Assembly (NCBI RefSeq): GCF_003050835.1
Contig: NZ_QAOJ01000002.1
Span: forward strand, 62,001-126,000
Source of the DNA: Pseudomonas sp. GV071
GTDB lineage: Bacteria; Pseudomonadota; Gammaproteobacteria; Pseudomonadales; Pseudomonadaceae
Length of the DNA: 64,000 nt
Direction of reading: 5' to 3'
Shown here: positions 51,585 through 61,443 of the stretch, in pieces
How positions within the stretch are numbered: the first letter of the stretch is position 1
Layout of the letters: every line of letters starts with the position of its first letter
Position numbers and translations under genes: made by a program
Notes under the pieces: generated by a model
Databases searched by the model: none
The model's input: only the letters and a program-made list of their open reading frames with translations
Told to the model about the DNA's origin: nothing

Positions 51585-52730
51585 TTAGCGAAACCGCCGG
51601 CCGCTGTCTTCTTCGCTGGTTTCCAGCGACAGGCCTTGGGACATTGTAGTCAGGTGATCACCGTCAGTTTCCGAGCCCAGTTTGATCATCAGACGCAGGT
51701 CGTTCGCCGAGTCGGCGTAGGCCAGCGAATCCTCGTAGGTGATCTCGCCCTGGCTGTAGAGCTGGTAAAGCGCCTGGTCGAAGGTCTGCATGCCTTGCTC
51801 GGTGGAGCGCTTCATCAGCGCTTTCAGCTCGTGCACTTCACCTTTGCGGATCAGGTCGGCGGCCAGCGGGGTGTTGATCAACACCTCGATCACCGCGCGG
51901 CGGCCTTTGCCGTCCGGGGTCGGAATCAGTTGCTGGGCGACGATGGCCTTGAGGTTCAGGGACAAGTCCATCCACACCTGCTGCTGACGGTCGGCGGGGA
52001 AGAAGTTGATGATCCGGTCCAGCGCCTGGTTGGCGTTGTTGGCGTGCAGGGTGGCCAGGCACAAGTGCCCGGTTTCGGCGAAGGCCACGGCGTGGTCCAT
52101 GGTTTCGCGGGTCCGCACCTCGCCGATGAGGATCACATCGGGAGCCTGACGCAGGGTGTTCTTCAGCGCCACTTCAAACGACTCGGTGTCGATCCCCACT
52201 TCGCGCTGGGTGACGATGCAGCTCTGGTGCTGGTGGATGTATTCGATCGGGTCTTCGATGGAGATGATGTGGCCGCTGCTGTTCTTGTTGCGGTAGCCGA
52301 TCATCGCCGCCAGCGAGGTGGACTTACCGGTACCGGTCGCGCCCACGAACAGCACCAGACCGCGTTTGGTCAGCGCCAGCTTCTTGAGAATCTCCGGCAG
52401 CTTGAGGTCTTCGAGGGTCGGGATATTGGTTTCGATGCGCCGCAGCACCATGCCGGCCAGGTTGCGCTGGTAGAAGGCGCTGACGCGGAAACGGCCGATG
52501 CCACGGGCGCTGATGGCGAAGTTGCATTCGTGGTTTTCGGCGAAGTCGCGACGCTGCTGTTCGTTCATTACCGCGTGCACGGTTTCGCGAGCCTGCTCGG
52601 GCGACATCGGGGTCTTGGTGATCGGCATGATCTTGCCGTTGACCTTCATCGACGGCGGCACGCCGGCGGTGATAAACAGGTCAGAACCGCCCTTCTCGAC
52701 CATCAAACGCAGCAGCTTTTCAAATTCCAT
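51585..52730 (-). CDS. pilU: Type IV pilus retraction ATPase PilU
   Basis: 381-residue hexameric GspE/PilT-type ATPase. Walker A VGATGTGKSTSLAA, Asp box near the adjacent DPIEYIHQHQSC, Walker B DVILIGEVRTRETMD, His box TGHLCLATLHANN. PilU assists PilT in pilus retraction. The C-terminal tail ends SLETSEEDSGRRFR, longer than in PilT, which is typical. It is 185 bp downstream of pilT, same strand. Confidence 0.96.
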   Translation of the reverse strand: MEFEKLLRLMVEKGGSDLFITAGVPPSMKVNGKIMPITKTPMSPEQARETVHAVMNEQQRRDFAENHECNFAISARGIGRFRVSAFYQRNLAGMVLRRIETNIPTLEDLKLPEILKKLALTKRGLVLFVGATGTGKSTSLAAMIGYRNKNSSGHIISIEDPIEYIHQHQSCIVTQREVGIDTESFEVALKNTLRQAPDVILIGEVRTRETMDHAVAFAETGHLCLATLHANNANQALDRIINFFPADRQQQVWMDLSLNLKAIVAQQLIPTPDGKGRRAVIEVLINTPLAADLIRKGEVHELKALMKRSTEQGMQTFDQALYQLYSQGEITYEDSLAYADSANDLRLMIKLGSETDGDHLTTMSQGLSLETSEEDSGRRFR

Positions 52731-52915
52731 CGAAGTTCTCGCCTATCACGCAACCTTGCCACGGCAACCGGAGGCTACCGCCACCCCATAGGGGCAACCG
52801 GCTGCGCGCGTGTAGCGCAACCTGTCGTTATAGAAACTAGCCGAACAGAAGCTGTGCATATTCTGCTGTCTGCCGCTCACTTCCAAGCCGGCAGACCTGC
52901 AGGATGGGATATGCG

Positions 52916-53950
52916 TCAGAAATTTTCCGGGGTTTTCGCTTTTTCCTTGGCCGCATCGCGCGAAACCAGGCCTTTGGCGACCAGGCCCTTGAGGCACGAG
53001 TCGAGGGTCTGCATGCCCAGCGAGCCGCCGGTCTGGATGGCCGAATACATCTGCGCCACTTTGTCTTCACGGATCAGGTTACGGATCGCCGGGGTGCCGA
53101 TCATGATTTCGTGGGCTGCCACCCGACCGCCGCCGATCTTCTTCAGCAGGGTCTGGGAGATAACCGACTGCAAGGATTCCGAGAGCATGGAACGGACCAT
53201 GGACTTCTCTTCGGCGGGGAATACGTCGACCACCCGGTCGATGGTTTTCGCCGCGGAGGTGGTGTGCAGTGTGCCGAATACCAGGTGACCGGTTTCCGCA
53301 GCGGTCAGCGCCAGGCGGATGGTTTCCAGGTCACGCATCTCGCCCACCAGGATGATGTCCGGGTCTTCCCGCAGTGCCGAACGCAGTGCTTCGCTGAAAC
53401 CGAGGGTGTCGCGGTGCACTTCACGCTGGTTGATCAGGCACTTTTTCGATTCGTGAACGAATTCGATCGGGTCTTCGACGGTGAGGATGTGGTGATATTT
53501 GTTGCTGTTGATGTAGTCGAGCATGGCCGCCAGGGTGGTCGACTTGCCCGAACCAGTCGGGCCGGTGACCAGCACCAGGCCGCGCGGCACATCGGAAATC
53601 TTCTTGAAGATCTCGCCCATGCCGAGGTCTTCCATGGACAGAACCTTGGAGGGAATGGTCCGGAATACCGCACCGGCACCACGGTTCTGGTTGAAGGCGT
53701 TGACCCGGAAACGCGCGACGCCGGGGACTTCGAAGGAGAAGTCAGTCTCCAGGAACTCTTCGTAATCCTTGCGCTGCTTGTCGTTCATGATGTCGTAGAT
53801 CAGCGCATGCACTTGCTTGTGGTCCAGTGCCGGCAGGTTGATCCGGCGGACATCGCCGTCGACCCGGATCATCGGCGGCAAACCCGCCGAGAGGTGCAGG
53901 TCCGAAGCGCCCTGTTTCGCGCTGAAGGCGAGCAGCTCAGTGATATCCAT
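52916..53950 (-). CDS. pilT: Type IV pilus retraction ATPase PilT
   Basis: 344 residues. Main retraction motor of twitching motility: Walker A VTGPTGSGKSTTLAAM, Asp box VEDPIEFVHESKK, Walker B DIILVGEMRDLETI, His box TGHLVFGTLHTTSAAKTIDR, and the C-terminal AIRNLIRE motif needed for retraction in PilT proteins. AAGGAG lies 4 nt before ATG 53950; an upstream in-frame start would overlap the divergent yggS region and is unlikely. Confidence 0.97.
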   Translation of the reverse strand: MDITELLAFSAKQGASDLHLSAGLPPMIRVDGDVRRINLPALDHKQVHALIYDIMNDKQRKDYEEFLETDFSFEVPGVARFRVNAFNQNRGAGAVFRTIPSKVLSMEDLGMGEIFKKISDVPRGLVLVTGPTGSGKSTTLAAMLDYINSNKYHHILTVEDPIEFVHESKKCLINQREVHRDTLGFSEALRSALREDPDIILVGEMRDLETIRLALTAAETGHLVFGTLHTTSAAKTIDRVVDVFPAEEKSMVRSMLSESLQSVISQTLLKKIGGGRVAAHEIMIGTPAIRNLIREDKVAQMYSAIQTGGSLGMQTLDSCLKGLVAKGLVSRDAAKEKAKTPENF

Positions 53951-54027
53951 GGAACTCCTTAAAGACGAGCATCTAATGGCAAGCAAGCAGGTAGAATGCC
54001 GCTGAACCAAGGCGGCTGGGTTAGGTA

Positions 54028-54738
54028 ATGTCCACGATAGCAGAGAATATTGCAAAGCTCGGTGAGCGTATCCGTGAGGCGGCGCAAGCCTCGCAGCGAG
54101 ATTTCACCCAGGTTGGCCTGTTGGCCGTGAGCAAAACCAAACCCAGCACAGCGATTCGCCAAGCCCATGCGGCGGGCCTGCGCGATTTCGGTGAAAACTA
54201 CCTGCAAGAAGCCCTGGGCAAACAGGCCGAACTCACCGACCTGCCCTTGATTTGGCACTTCATCGGCCCCATCCAATCGAACAAGACCAAAGCCATAGCC
54301 GAGCATTTCGACTGGGTACATTCGGTGGACCGCCTGAAAATCGCCCAACGCCTGTCTGAACAACGCCCCGCGCATTTGCCGCCGCTGAACATCTGTTTGC
54401 AGGTGAATGTCAGTGGTGAGGCGAGCAAGTCCGGCTGCAGCCCGCAAGAGTTGCCCGCACTGGCGGCCGCCGTCGCCCAGCTGCCGCGCCTGCACCTGCG
54501 CGGCTTGATGGCGATTCCCGAACCGACCGACGATGTCGACGCCCAACACCAGGCGTTCGCCACCGTGCGCACCCTGCAAGCCAGCCTCGATTTGCCCACC
54601 CTCGACACCCTGTCGATGGGCATGAGCCACGACCTGGAAGCCGCTATCGCCGAAGGTGCCACCTGGGTCCGCATCGGCACCGCGCTGTTCGGTGCCCGCA
54701 AGGCCGGTGAACCTGAAAACGGCCAAAGCGCCCCATGA
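54028..54738 (+). CDS. yggS: YggS family pyridoxal-phosphate homeostasis protein
   Basis: 236 residues, alanine-racemase-like single barrel. LLAVSKTKPS contains the PLP lysine near residue 36, followed by DFGENYLQEA, WHFIGPIQSNK and MGMSHDLEAAIAEGATWVRIG. It binds PLP without known enzymatic activity and maintains vitamin B6 and amino-acid balance. It is divergent from pilT and 37 bp upstream of proC, the conserved yggS-proC-yggT arrangement. Confidence 0.95.
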   Translation: MSTIAENIAKLGERIREAAQASQRDFTQVGLLAVSKTKPSTAIRQAHAAGLRDFGENYLQEALGKQAELTDLPLIWHFIGPIQSNKTKAIAEHFDWVHSVDRLKIAQRLSEQRPAHLPPLNICLQVNVSGEASKSGCSPQELPALAAAVAQLPRLHLRGLMAIPEPTDDVDAQHQAFATVRTLQASLDLPTLDTLSMGMSHDLEAAIAEGATWVRIGTALFGARKAGEPENGQSAP

Positions 54739-54775
54739 ACAACCGCCACCCCTGCCTTATTAAAGGAAGCGTTTT

Positions 54776-55609
54776 ATGAGCAACCCCCGTATTGCCTTTA
54801 TTGGCGCCGGCAACATGGCCGCCAGTCTGATCGGCGGCCTGCGCGCCCAGGGCATGGACAGCAAACTGATCAGCGCCAGCGACCCCGGCGCCGAGCAGCG
54901 CAGCAAAATCTCCGCTGAGCATGGCATCAGCGTGTTTGCCGACAACGCCGACGCCGTCAATGGCGCTGACGTCATCGTGCTGGCGATCAAACCGCAAGCC
55001 ATGAAAGGTGTGTGCCTGGCCCTGGCGCCAGTGCTCAAGAGCAACCAGTTGATCGTCTCGATTGCCGCTGGCATCACCTGCGCCAGCCTGCAAACCTGGC
55101 TGAGCACCGCCGAGGCGCCAACCCGCCCGCTGGTGCGCTGCATGCCCAACACGCCGGCGCTGCTGCGCCAGGGCGTGAGCGGCCTGTTCGCCAATGCCGA
55201 TGTGTCCGAGGCCCAGCGCCAGCAAGCCGAGCAACTGCTGTCGGCCGTCGGCCTGGCCTTGTGGCTGGACGAAGAACACCTGATCGATGCGGTTACGGCC
55301 GTGTCCGGTAGCGGCCCGGCGTACTTCTTCCTGCTGATTGAAGCGATGACCGCTGCCGGCGAAAAACTCGGCCTGCCGGCTGCCACCGCCGCCCAACTGA
55401 CCCTGCACACTGCCCTCGGCGCCGCGCGCATGGCCGTGGCCAGCGACGTGGATGCCGCCGAACTGCGCCGCCGCGTGACCTCGCCGGCCGGCACCACCGA
55501 AGCGGCGATCAAAACGTTCCAGGCCGGCGGCTTCGAAGCCCTGGTCGAACAGGCACTCAACGCCGCAGCGCATCGCTCGGCGGAACTGGCCGAGCAATTG
55601 GGCCAATAA
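54776..55609 (+). CDS. proC: Pyrroline-5-carboxylate reductase
   Basis: Last step of proline synthesis, NAD(P)H-dependent. 277 residues: N-terminal Rossmann motif FIGAGNMAASLIGGL, IKPQAM, RCMPNTPA, and the C-terminal helical domain with AVSGSGPAYFFLLIEAM and VTSPAGTTEAAI. AAAGGA precedes ATG 54776. Confidence 0.97.
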   Translation: MSNPRIAFIGAGNMAASLIGGLRAQGMDSKLISASDPGAEQRSKISAEHGISVFADNADAVNGADVIVLAIKPQAMKGVCLALAPVLKSNQLIVSIAAGITCASLQTWLSTAEAPTRPLVRCMPNTPALLRQGVSGLFANADVSEAQRQQAEQLLSAVGLALWLDEEHLIDAVTAVSGSGPAYFFLLIEAMTAAGEKLGLPAATAAQLTLHTALGAARMAVASDVDAAELRRRVTSPAGTTEAAIKTFQAGGFEALVEQALNAAAHRSAELAEQLGQ

Positions 55610-55619
55610 GGAGCTGATG

Positions 55620-56210
55620 ATGATTGGATTGAACACCGCTGCCGTCTATATCCTGCAAACTCTCGGCAGCCTGTACCTGTTGATCGTGCTGTTGCGCTTC
55701 ATCCTGCAACTGGTGCGGGCCAACTTCTACAACCCGCTGTGCCAGTTCATCGTGCGCGCCACCCAGCCGCTGCTGAAACCGCTGCGCAAGATCATCCCCG
55801 GTTTTGGCGGTCTGGATATCGCCTCCCTGGTGCTGGCAATCGTGCTGCAGTTCATCCTCATCGCCCTGACCCTGCTGCTCACCTATGGCATCTTCGCCAA
55901 CCCGGTGCAGATGCTGATCTGGTCGCTGATCGGGATCACCGCGCTGTTCCTCAAGGTGTTCTTCTTTGCCTTGATCGTCAGCGTGATCCTCTCCTGGGTC
56001 GCCCAGGGCAGCCACAACCCCGGTGTGGAACTGGTCAACCAGATCTGCGAGCCGGTGCTGGCACCGATCCGCCGCATTCTGCCGGCCATGGGTGGCCTGG
56101 ACCTGTCGCCGATCTTCGCCTTCCTGGCGCTGAAGCTGATCGACATGCTGGTGATCCAGAACCTGATGGTCATGAGCGGCATGCCGGACGTGCTGCGCAT
56201 GCTGCTGTAA
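55620..56210 (+). CDS. yggT: YggT family membrane protein
   Basis: 196 residues with two YggT repeats of two hydrophobic helices each (LYLLIVLLRFILQLVRANFYNPL..FIVRATQPLLKPLRKIIP, and FFALIVSVILSWVAQG..NQICEPVLAPIRRILPAMGGLDLSP). Function uncertain; related proteins affect membrane or osmotic homeostasis. Two adjacent ATGs exist at 55617 and 55620. AGGAG at 55609-55613 is only 3 nt from the first and 6 nt from the second, so the second is preferred. The ribosome site overlaps the proC stop region. Confidence 0.92.
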   Translation: MIGLNTAAVYILQTLGSLYLLIVLLRFILQLVRANFYNPLCQFIVRATQPLLKPLRKIIPGFGGLDIASLVLAIVLQFILIALTLLLTYGIFANPVQMLIWSLIGITALFLKVFFFALIVSVILSWVAQGSHNPGVELVNQICEPVLAPIRRILPAMGGLDLSPIFAFLALKLIDMLVIQNLMVMSGMPDVLRMLL

Positions 56211-56245
56211 CGGCTGTTCTGGCCCCGCTAACGACCACTCGGTCA

Positions 56246-56269
56246 CGCCCGCCGACCTTAAGGCGGGCG
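56246..56269 (+). terminator. Weak terminator-like hairpin after yggT
   Basis: Eight-base arms CGCCCGCC/GGCGGGCG with an 8-base loop, 36 bp after the yggT stop; no T-run, so partial at best. Confidence 0.4.
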
Positions 56270-56447
56270 CTTCAGAAAGCCTGATTGACGCGTAGGATGC
56301 TTCCCGCATAATGCCGACCAATGGCAAGCTGCCATCCCTAGCGTGCACCCGTCACAGAGTGCCGCGCCGCCGCTTGCAGCGGCCGATAGCCAAGCCGATG
56401 ATCTTTCAAAATCAGTCGCAGGATGCGTTGCCGACAGGAGTGCAGGA

Positions 56448-58430
56448 ATGAGCATGGAACGTCTCAGCCAACAGGTAAGTGCATACGTAGGCTGGAAGCG
56501 CGAGTTGATGCGCGAAATCACCCGCTATCGCAGCTGGCTGGCCACCAACCGCCTGACCACCGAAGCCGTCGAAGCCAAGCTCGACCGCGCCCTGCGCACC
56601 CTGCGTACCGATCACATCACCCTGGCCTTTGTCGGCGAGTTCTCGCGCGGCAAGACCGAGTTGATCAACAGTCTGTTTTTCTCCGAGTACGGCCAGCGCA
56701 TGCTGCCCTCCCACGCCGGGCGCACCACCATGTGCCCGACCGAACTGTTCTTCGATCCGCGCTCCGAACGCTCTTACATTCGCCTGCTGCCCATCGAAAC
56801 GCGCATGACCGATGCCAGCGTCGCGCAGTTCAAACGTATTCCGCGGCACTGGGTAAACATTCCCCTGGATGTCAGCGACCCCGACAACATGGTGCAGGCC
56901 TTCACCCAGGTGGCGAAGACCAAACCGATGGCAGTCGAGCAAGCGATCCAACTGGGCTTCCACCCGGACATGCTGGAAAGCGCCGGCAAACCCGGCCAGG
57001 TGTTGGTGCCGGCCTGGCGCCACGCCATCGTCAACTTCGACCACCCGCTGCTGCGCCAGGGCCTGCGTATTCTCGACACCCCCGGCCTCAACGCCCTGGG
57101 TAGCGAGCCGGAACTGACCCTGTCGATGCTGCCCAGCGCCCAGGCGATCATCTTTCTGCTGTCGGCCGATACCGGCGTGACTGCCAGCGACATGGCCGTG
57201 TGGCAAACCCATATCCGCCAGCTCGACGAAGAGACCCAGACCAGCCTGTTCGCCGTGCTGAACAAGATCGACGTGCTGTGGGACGACCTCGCCGGCGAAA
57301 CTTTTGTGCAGAACGCCATCAGCCAGATCCAGCATGCCACCGCCAAGCAATTGGGCATCGGCATCGAAGACGTACTGCCGCTGTCGGCCAAGCAGGCGCT
57401 GCTGGCTAAGGTGCGCAAGGACCTGCCACTGCTCGAACGCAGCCAGCTCGGCCACCTGGAAAGCCTGCTCTGCGAGCGCATCGTCGCGCAGAAAGAACGC
57501 CTGCTCGAAGACCGTGTGGTCAATCAGGTGCTGAGCCTGCTGCAGAACAGCCAGCACGTGCTCAACCTGCGCCTGGAAAAAGTCCGCGAACAACAGACCC
57601 TGTTGACCACCCACCAACAGGACAACGGCCAGTTGCTGTTCGAGCTGACCGCCAAGACCAAAGACGATCACAGCCAGCACCACCGCCGCCTGCTCGGGCT
57701 GAAGACCAACCAGCGCCTGCTCAAGCGTCAGGGTGACCTGCTGCGCCACGCGGCGCGCTCCGAACGCCTGGAAGACCACCTGAACAAGGTGCGCGCCAAC
57801 CTCACCGGCAGCTGGACCACCCTGGGCATCAACCAGGCGATCCTGCACTTCTTCCGCAGCGTCGAACACGACATGGCCAACCTCGGCCAGGAAGTGGAAA
57901 TGGCCAACAAGATGGTCTCGGCCATCTACCGCCGCCACAACGAAGAAAACCCGCTGCATGGCGTCGACGCGCCACAGTTCAACATCAAGCGTTACCAGCG
58001 TGAGCTCAAAGCCCAACAGGGCAAGGCGGACCAGTTCCGCCTGCACCTGAAAACCCTGCTCACCGAACAGCGCACCCTGACCCGCCGCTTCTTCGCCACC
58101 CTGGTGCAGGAAGTGATCGGCCTGCACCAGCGCCTGCGCCGTGAAGTCGAGCAGTGGGCCGCCGATGCGCTGATGCCGCTGATGCAGCACACCCTGGAAC
58201 ACAAGCAACTGCTGGAAACCCATATGCTGCGGCTCAAGTCGCTGGCGCAGAACACTCAGCAGGCGCGCCTGCGTAGCCAGCAGATGCTGCGTTATATGAA
58301 GGATCTGGAGCTGCAGTTGAGCCAGGCCAACGACATGCTGCGCACCCTGCGCCGCCCGGCACCGATCTCGCGTCAGGCGAAAGTGGTGACGCTGCCGGTG
58401 TCCAATCGCCAGGCGCACGCCAGCGAGTAA
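56448..58430 (+). CDS. Bacterial dynamin-like GTPase
   Basis: 660 residues. The GTPase domain has G1 GEFSRGKTEL (63-72), switch Thr region SHAGRTTMCPT, G3 DTPG (about 209-212) and G4 NKID (about 271-274). The C-terminal half is long helical, Gln/Leu/Arg-rich coiled coil (LRLEKVREQQTLLTTHQQDN, KRYQRELKAQQGKADQF, LEHKQLLETHMLRLKSL) with no obvious transmembrane paddle. Dynamin-family proteins remodel membranes; the pseudomonad member is uncharacterised as far as I know. ATG 56448 has AGGAG 7 nt upstream; an open frame begins earlier but lacks support. It stands alone, bounded by yggT and a REP pair. Confidence 0.87.
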   Translation: MSMERLSQQVSAYVGWKRELMREITRYRSWLATNRLTTEAVEAKLDRALRTLRTDHITLAFVGEFSRGKTELINSLFFSEYGQRMLPSHAGRTTMCPTELFFDPRSERSYIRLLPIETRMTDASVAQFKRIPRHWVNIPLDVSDPDNMVQAFTQVAKTKPMAVEQAIQLGFHPDMLESAGKPGQVLVPAWRHAIVNFDHPLLRQGLRILDTPGLNALGSEPELTLSMLPSAQAIIFLLSADTGVTASDMAVWQTHIRQLDEETQTSLFAVLNKIDVLWDDLAGETFVQNAISQIQHATAKQLGIGIEDVLPLSAKQALLAKVRKDLPLLERSQLGHLESLLCERIVAQKERLLEDRVVNQVLSLLQNSQHVLNLRLEKVREQQTLLTTHQQDNGQLLFELTAKTKDDHSQHHRRLLGLKTNQRLLKRQGDLLRHAARSERLEDHLNKVRANLTGSWTTLGINQAILHFFRSVEHDMANLGQEVEMANKMVSAIYRRHNEENPLHGVDAPQFNIKRYQRELKAQQGKADQFRLHLKTLLTEQRTLTRRFFATLVQEVIGLHQRLRREVEQWAADALMPLMQHTLEHKQLLETHMLRLKSLAQNTQQARLRSQQMLRYMKDLELQLSQANDMLRTLRRPAPISRQAKVVTLPVSNRQAHASE

Positions 58431-58459
58431 CAGTGCCCCTGGAATCGCCCTGAAAAGCA

Positions 58460-58520
58460 TCGCGGCTAAAGCCCCTCCCACACGGATCGAGGTCTCCTGT
58501 GGGAGGGGCTTTAGCCGCGA
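58460..58520. repeat. REP palindrome pair, GCGGCTAAAGC family
   Basis: Perfect 23-base inverted arms (58460-58482 and 58498-58520, starting TCGCGGCTAAAGCCCCTCCC) around a 15-base loop, between the dynamin-like gene and metX. It is the most intact of the pairs in this window and might also act as a terminator for the GTPase gene. Confidence 0.9.
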
Positions 58521-58632
58521 CTCCTGGAAAAGACAGAAGCAGAATTCGCTGCTTTAGCCCACCGCCCCCTGTGCTTGCCGCAGGGGGCGGTGCTCTTTAG
58601 ACTGGCGCCTCCTTTTTGCGAGAGCAGGGTCG

Positions 58633-59772
58633 ATGCCCACCGCCTTTCCCGAAGACTCCGTTGGTCTGGTCACGCCACAGGTCGAGCACTTTGCCGAGCC
58701 GTTGGCGCTGGCCTGTGGCCGCAGCCTGGGCGACTACCAATTGGTGTACGAGACCTATGGCGAACTGAACGCGGCGCGCACGAACGCGGTGCTGATCTGC
58801 CACGCGCTGTCGGGGCATCACCACGCCGCCGGCTACCACAGTACCGAAGAGCGCAAGCCTGGTTGGTGGGACAGCTGCATCGGCCCGGGCAAGGCCATCG
58901 ATACCACGCGTTTTTTTGTCGTCAGCCTGAACAACCTTGGCGGCTGCAATGGTTCCACCGGTCCTTCCAGCGTCAACGCCAGCACCGGCAAACCCTATGG
59001 CGCCGACTTCCCGGTACTGACCGTGGAAGACTGGGTCAACAGCCAGGCGCTGTTGGCCGATCGCCTCGGCATCGCCCAGTGGGCCGCCGTAGTGGGCGGC
59101 AGCCTGGGGGGCATGCAGGCGATGCAATGGGCCATCAGCTACCCCGAACGCATTCGTCACTGCCTGGCCATCGCCTCGGCACCCAAGCTGTCGGCGCAGA
59201 ACATCGCCTTCAACGAAGTGGCGCGCCAGGCGATTCTGTCCGACCCGGAATTCCACGGCGGGCATTTCCAGGAACACAGCGTGATACCCAAACGCGGCCT
59301 GATGCTGGCGCGCATGGTCGGCCACATCACCTACCTGTCCGATGACGCCATGGGCGAAAAATTCGGCCGCGGGCTGAAAAGCGAGAAGCTCAATTACGAC
59401 TTCCACAGCGTCGAATTCCAGGTGGAAAGCTACCTGCGCTACCAGGGTGAAGAGTTCTCCGGGCGCTTCGATGCCAACACCTACCTGCTGATGACCAAGG
59501 CACTGGACTACTTCGACCCGGCCGCCGCCTTTGACGGCGACCTGGCGAAAACCCTGGCCAACGTCAAAGCCGACTTCTGCGTGATTTCCTTCACCACCGA
59601 CTGGCGCTTCTCGCCAGCTCGCTCGCGGGAAATCGTCGACGCCCTGATGGCCGCGCGGAAAAACGTCTGCTACCTGGAAGTGGATGCGCCCCAGGGCCAT
59701 GACGCCTTCCTGATGCCGATCCCGCGCTATCTGCAAGCATTCAGCGGTTACATGAACCGCATCAGCCTCTGA
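58633..59772 (+). CDS. metX: Homoserine O-acyltransferase MetX
   Basis: First committed step of methionine synthesis, acylating homoserine. 379 residues, alpha/beta hydrolase fold with nucleophile Ser in [30 protein letters not shown] near the N-terminus, and the catalytic Asp and His in the C-terminal third ([17 protein letters not shown]). Family name says acetyltransferase, but pseudomonad MetX enzymes are reported to use succinyl-CoA; the sequence alone does not settle the donor for me. Followed after 8 bp by metW. Confidence 0.96.
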   Translation: MPTAFPEDSVGLVTPQVEHFAEPLALACGRSLGDYQLVYETYGELNAARTNAVLICHALSGHHHAAGYHSTEERKPGWWDSCIGPGKAIDTTRFFVVSLNNLGGCNGSTGPSSVNASTGKPYGADFPVLTVEDWVNSQALLADRLGIAQWAAVVGGSLGGMQAMQWAISYPERIRHCLAIASAPKLSAQNIAFNEVARQAILSDPEFHGGHFQEHSVIPKRGLMLARMVGHITYLSDDAMGEKFGRGLKSEKLNYDFHSVEFQVESYLRYQGEEFSGRFDANTYLLMTKALDYFDPAAAFDGDLAKTLANVKADFCVISFTTDWRFSPARSREIVDALMAARKNVCYLEVDAPQGHDAFLMPIPRYLQAFSGYMNRISL

Positions 59773-59780
59773 GGATTGCC

Positions 59781-60401
59781 GTGAGAGCCGATCTGGAAAT
59801 CATCCAAGACTGGATACCCGCTGGCAGCCGCGTGCTGGACCTGGGTTGCGGCAATGGCGAGCTGCTCGCCTGGCTGCGCGATAACAAACAGGTGACCGGC
59901 TACGGCCTGGAAATCGACGCGGACAATATCGCCGCCTGCGTGACCAAGGGCGTCAACGTCATCGAGCAAGACCTCGACCTGGGCCTGGGCAATTTCGCCA
60001 GCAACAGCTTCGACGTGGTGGTGATGACCCAGGCCCTGCAAGCCGTGCAGTACCCGGACAAGATCCTCGAAGAAATGCTGCGCGTCGGCCGCCAATGCAT
60101 CATCAGCGTGCCCAACTTCGGCCACTGGCGCTGCCGCTACTACCTGGCGCGCAACGGCCGCATGCCGGTGTCGGACTTCATGCCATACACCTGGTACAAC
60201 ACGCCGAACATCCACTTCTGCACCTTCAAGGACTTCGAAGCCCTGTGCGTGGAGCGCAGCGTGAAAGTCCTTGACCGTCTGGCGGTCGACCACCTGCATC
60301 GCCACAGCTGGCTAAGCCGGATGTGGCCTAATCTGTTGGGTGAGATCGGCATTTACCGCGTCAGCGGCCCCGGTGTGCTGGAACACCGCTTCGCCGTCTG
60401 A
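59781..60401 (+). CDS. metW: Methionine biosynthesis protein MetW
   Basis: 206 residues, SAM-dependent methyltransferase fold with VLDLGCGNGELLAWL near residue 20. It conventionally pairs with MetX and in other bacteria supports its activity; no methyl acceptor is known. The start is GTG at 59781, supported by GAGGATTGCC immediately upstream and by the absence of a nearby ATG. Confidence 0.94.
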   Translation: MRADLEIIQDWIPAGSRVLDLGCGNGELLAWLRDNKQVTGYGLEIDADNIAACVTKGVNVIEQDLDLGLGNFASNSFDVVVMTQALQAVQYPDKILEEMLRVGRQCIISVPNFGHWRCRYYLARNGRMPVSDFMPYTWYNTPNIHFCTFKDFEALCVERSVKVLDRLAVDHLHRHSWLSRMWPNLLGEIGIYRVSGPGVLEHRFAV

Positions 60402-60427
60402 CCCGCCACCGTTTCAGGAGAGCTAAC

Positions 60428-60850
60428 ATGCGTCGCCTCGCCCTATTGATCCTCACCCTGTGCCTGGCACTGCCGGCCATGGCTGAGCGCAAGGCCAGCT
60501 TCGGTGAGCTGGATGTGCACTACAACGCCTTCAACTCCGGCTTTCTGCAACCGGACATCGCCGCCGCCGCCGGCCTGACCCGCAGCAAGACCCTGGGCGT
60601 GCTCAACGTGGCCGTGCTCAAGGCCGGCAAAGCCAGCCCGGCGACCGTTACCGGTACCGTCACCGACCTGCTCGGCAAGGCGCGCCCATTGGAGTTCAAG
60701 CAAGTCACTGAAAGCGGCGCCATCTATTACCTGGCGCAGTTCCCCTTCGAGCAGCGCGAAGTATTGCGCTTCAAGCTCGTCGTGAAGGTCGGTGAAGGCA
60801 GCGAGAACAGCATCGACTTCAACCAAGAATTTTTCCCGGACGACAAATGA
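60428..60850 (+). CDS. DUF4426 family periplasmic protein
   Basis: 140 residues with a signal peptide ([16 protein letters not shown]) and a beta-rich mature domain ([46 protein letters not shown]). The family lies next to metXW/rdgB in pseudomonads; function unknown. Its stop overlaps the rdgB start by 4 bases (ATGA). Confidence 0.9.
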   Translation: MRRLALLILTLCLALPAMAERKASFGELDVHYNAFNSGFLQPDIAAAAGLTRSKTLGVLNVAVLKAGKASPATVTGTVTDLLGKARPLEFKQVTESGAIYYLAQFPFEQREVLRFKLVVKVGEGSENSIDFNQEFFPDDK

Positions 60851-61443
60851 TCGACCTCAGCCAACTGGTACTGGCCAGCCATAACGCCGGCAAGCTGAAA
60901 GAACTCCAGGCCATGCTCGGAGACGCCGTGCAGGTGCGCTCGGTGGGTGAGTTCAGCCAGATCGAGCCGGAAGAAACCGGCTTGTCCTTTATCGAAAATG
61001 CCATTCTCAAGGCCCGTAACGCCGCCCGTGTGTCCGGCTTGCCGGCACTGGCTGACGACTCCGGCCTGGCAGTGGACGCCCTCGGCGGCGCCCCCGGCAT
61101 CTATTCGGCGCGTTATGCCGACGGCCAGGGCGATGCCGCCAACAACGCCAAGCTGCTGATCGCCCTGCAAGGTTTGCCGGCCGAACAGCGCGGCGCCCAG
61201 TTCGTCTGCTGCCTGGCGCTGGTGCGGCATGCCGATGACCCGCTGCCGATCATCTGCGAAGGTCTGTGGCATGGGCGCATTCTCGAACAGGCCGAAGGCG
61301 AGCATGGCTTTGGGTATGACCCGCTTTTCTGGGTGCCGGAGCGCAACTGCTCAAGCGCCGTGCTCAGCCCCGCCGAGAAGAACCAGCTGAGCCACCGGGC
61401 GCGAGCCATGGCCTTGCTGCGCGAGCGTCTGGGCCTGCAATGA
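60847..61443 (+). CDS. rdgB: dITP/XTP pyrophosphatase (non-canonical purine NTPase)
   Basis: Hydrolyses ITP, dITP and XTP to keep deaminated purines out of nucleic acids. 198 residues with [12 protein letters not shown] near the N-terminus, [38 protein letters not shown] and FGYDPLF. Coupled upstream to the DUF4426 gene and downstream to hemW, both by ATGA overlaps. Confidence 0.97.
   Translation: MIDLSQLVLASHNAGKLKELQAMLGDAVQVRSVGEFSQIEPEETGLSFIENAILKARNAARVSGLPALADDSGLAVDALGGAPGIYSARYADGQGDAANNAKLLIALQGLPAEQRGAQFVCCLALVRHADDPLPIICEGLWHGRILEQAEGEHGFGYDPLFWVPERNCSSAVLSPAEKNQLSHRARAMALLRERLGLQ

Noticed and set aside
56343..56447. Longer N-terminus for the dynamin-like GTPase
   Set aside because: The 35 extra residues are Ala/Ser-rich and unsupported, while AGGAG is well placed before the ATG at 56448.
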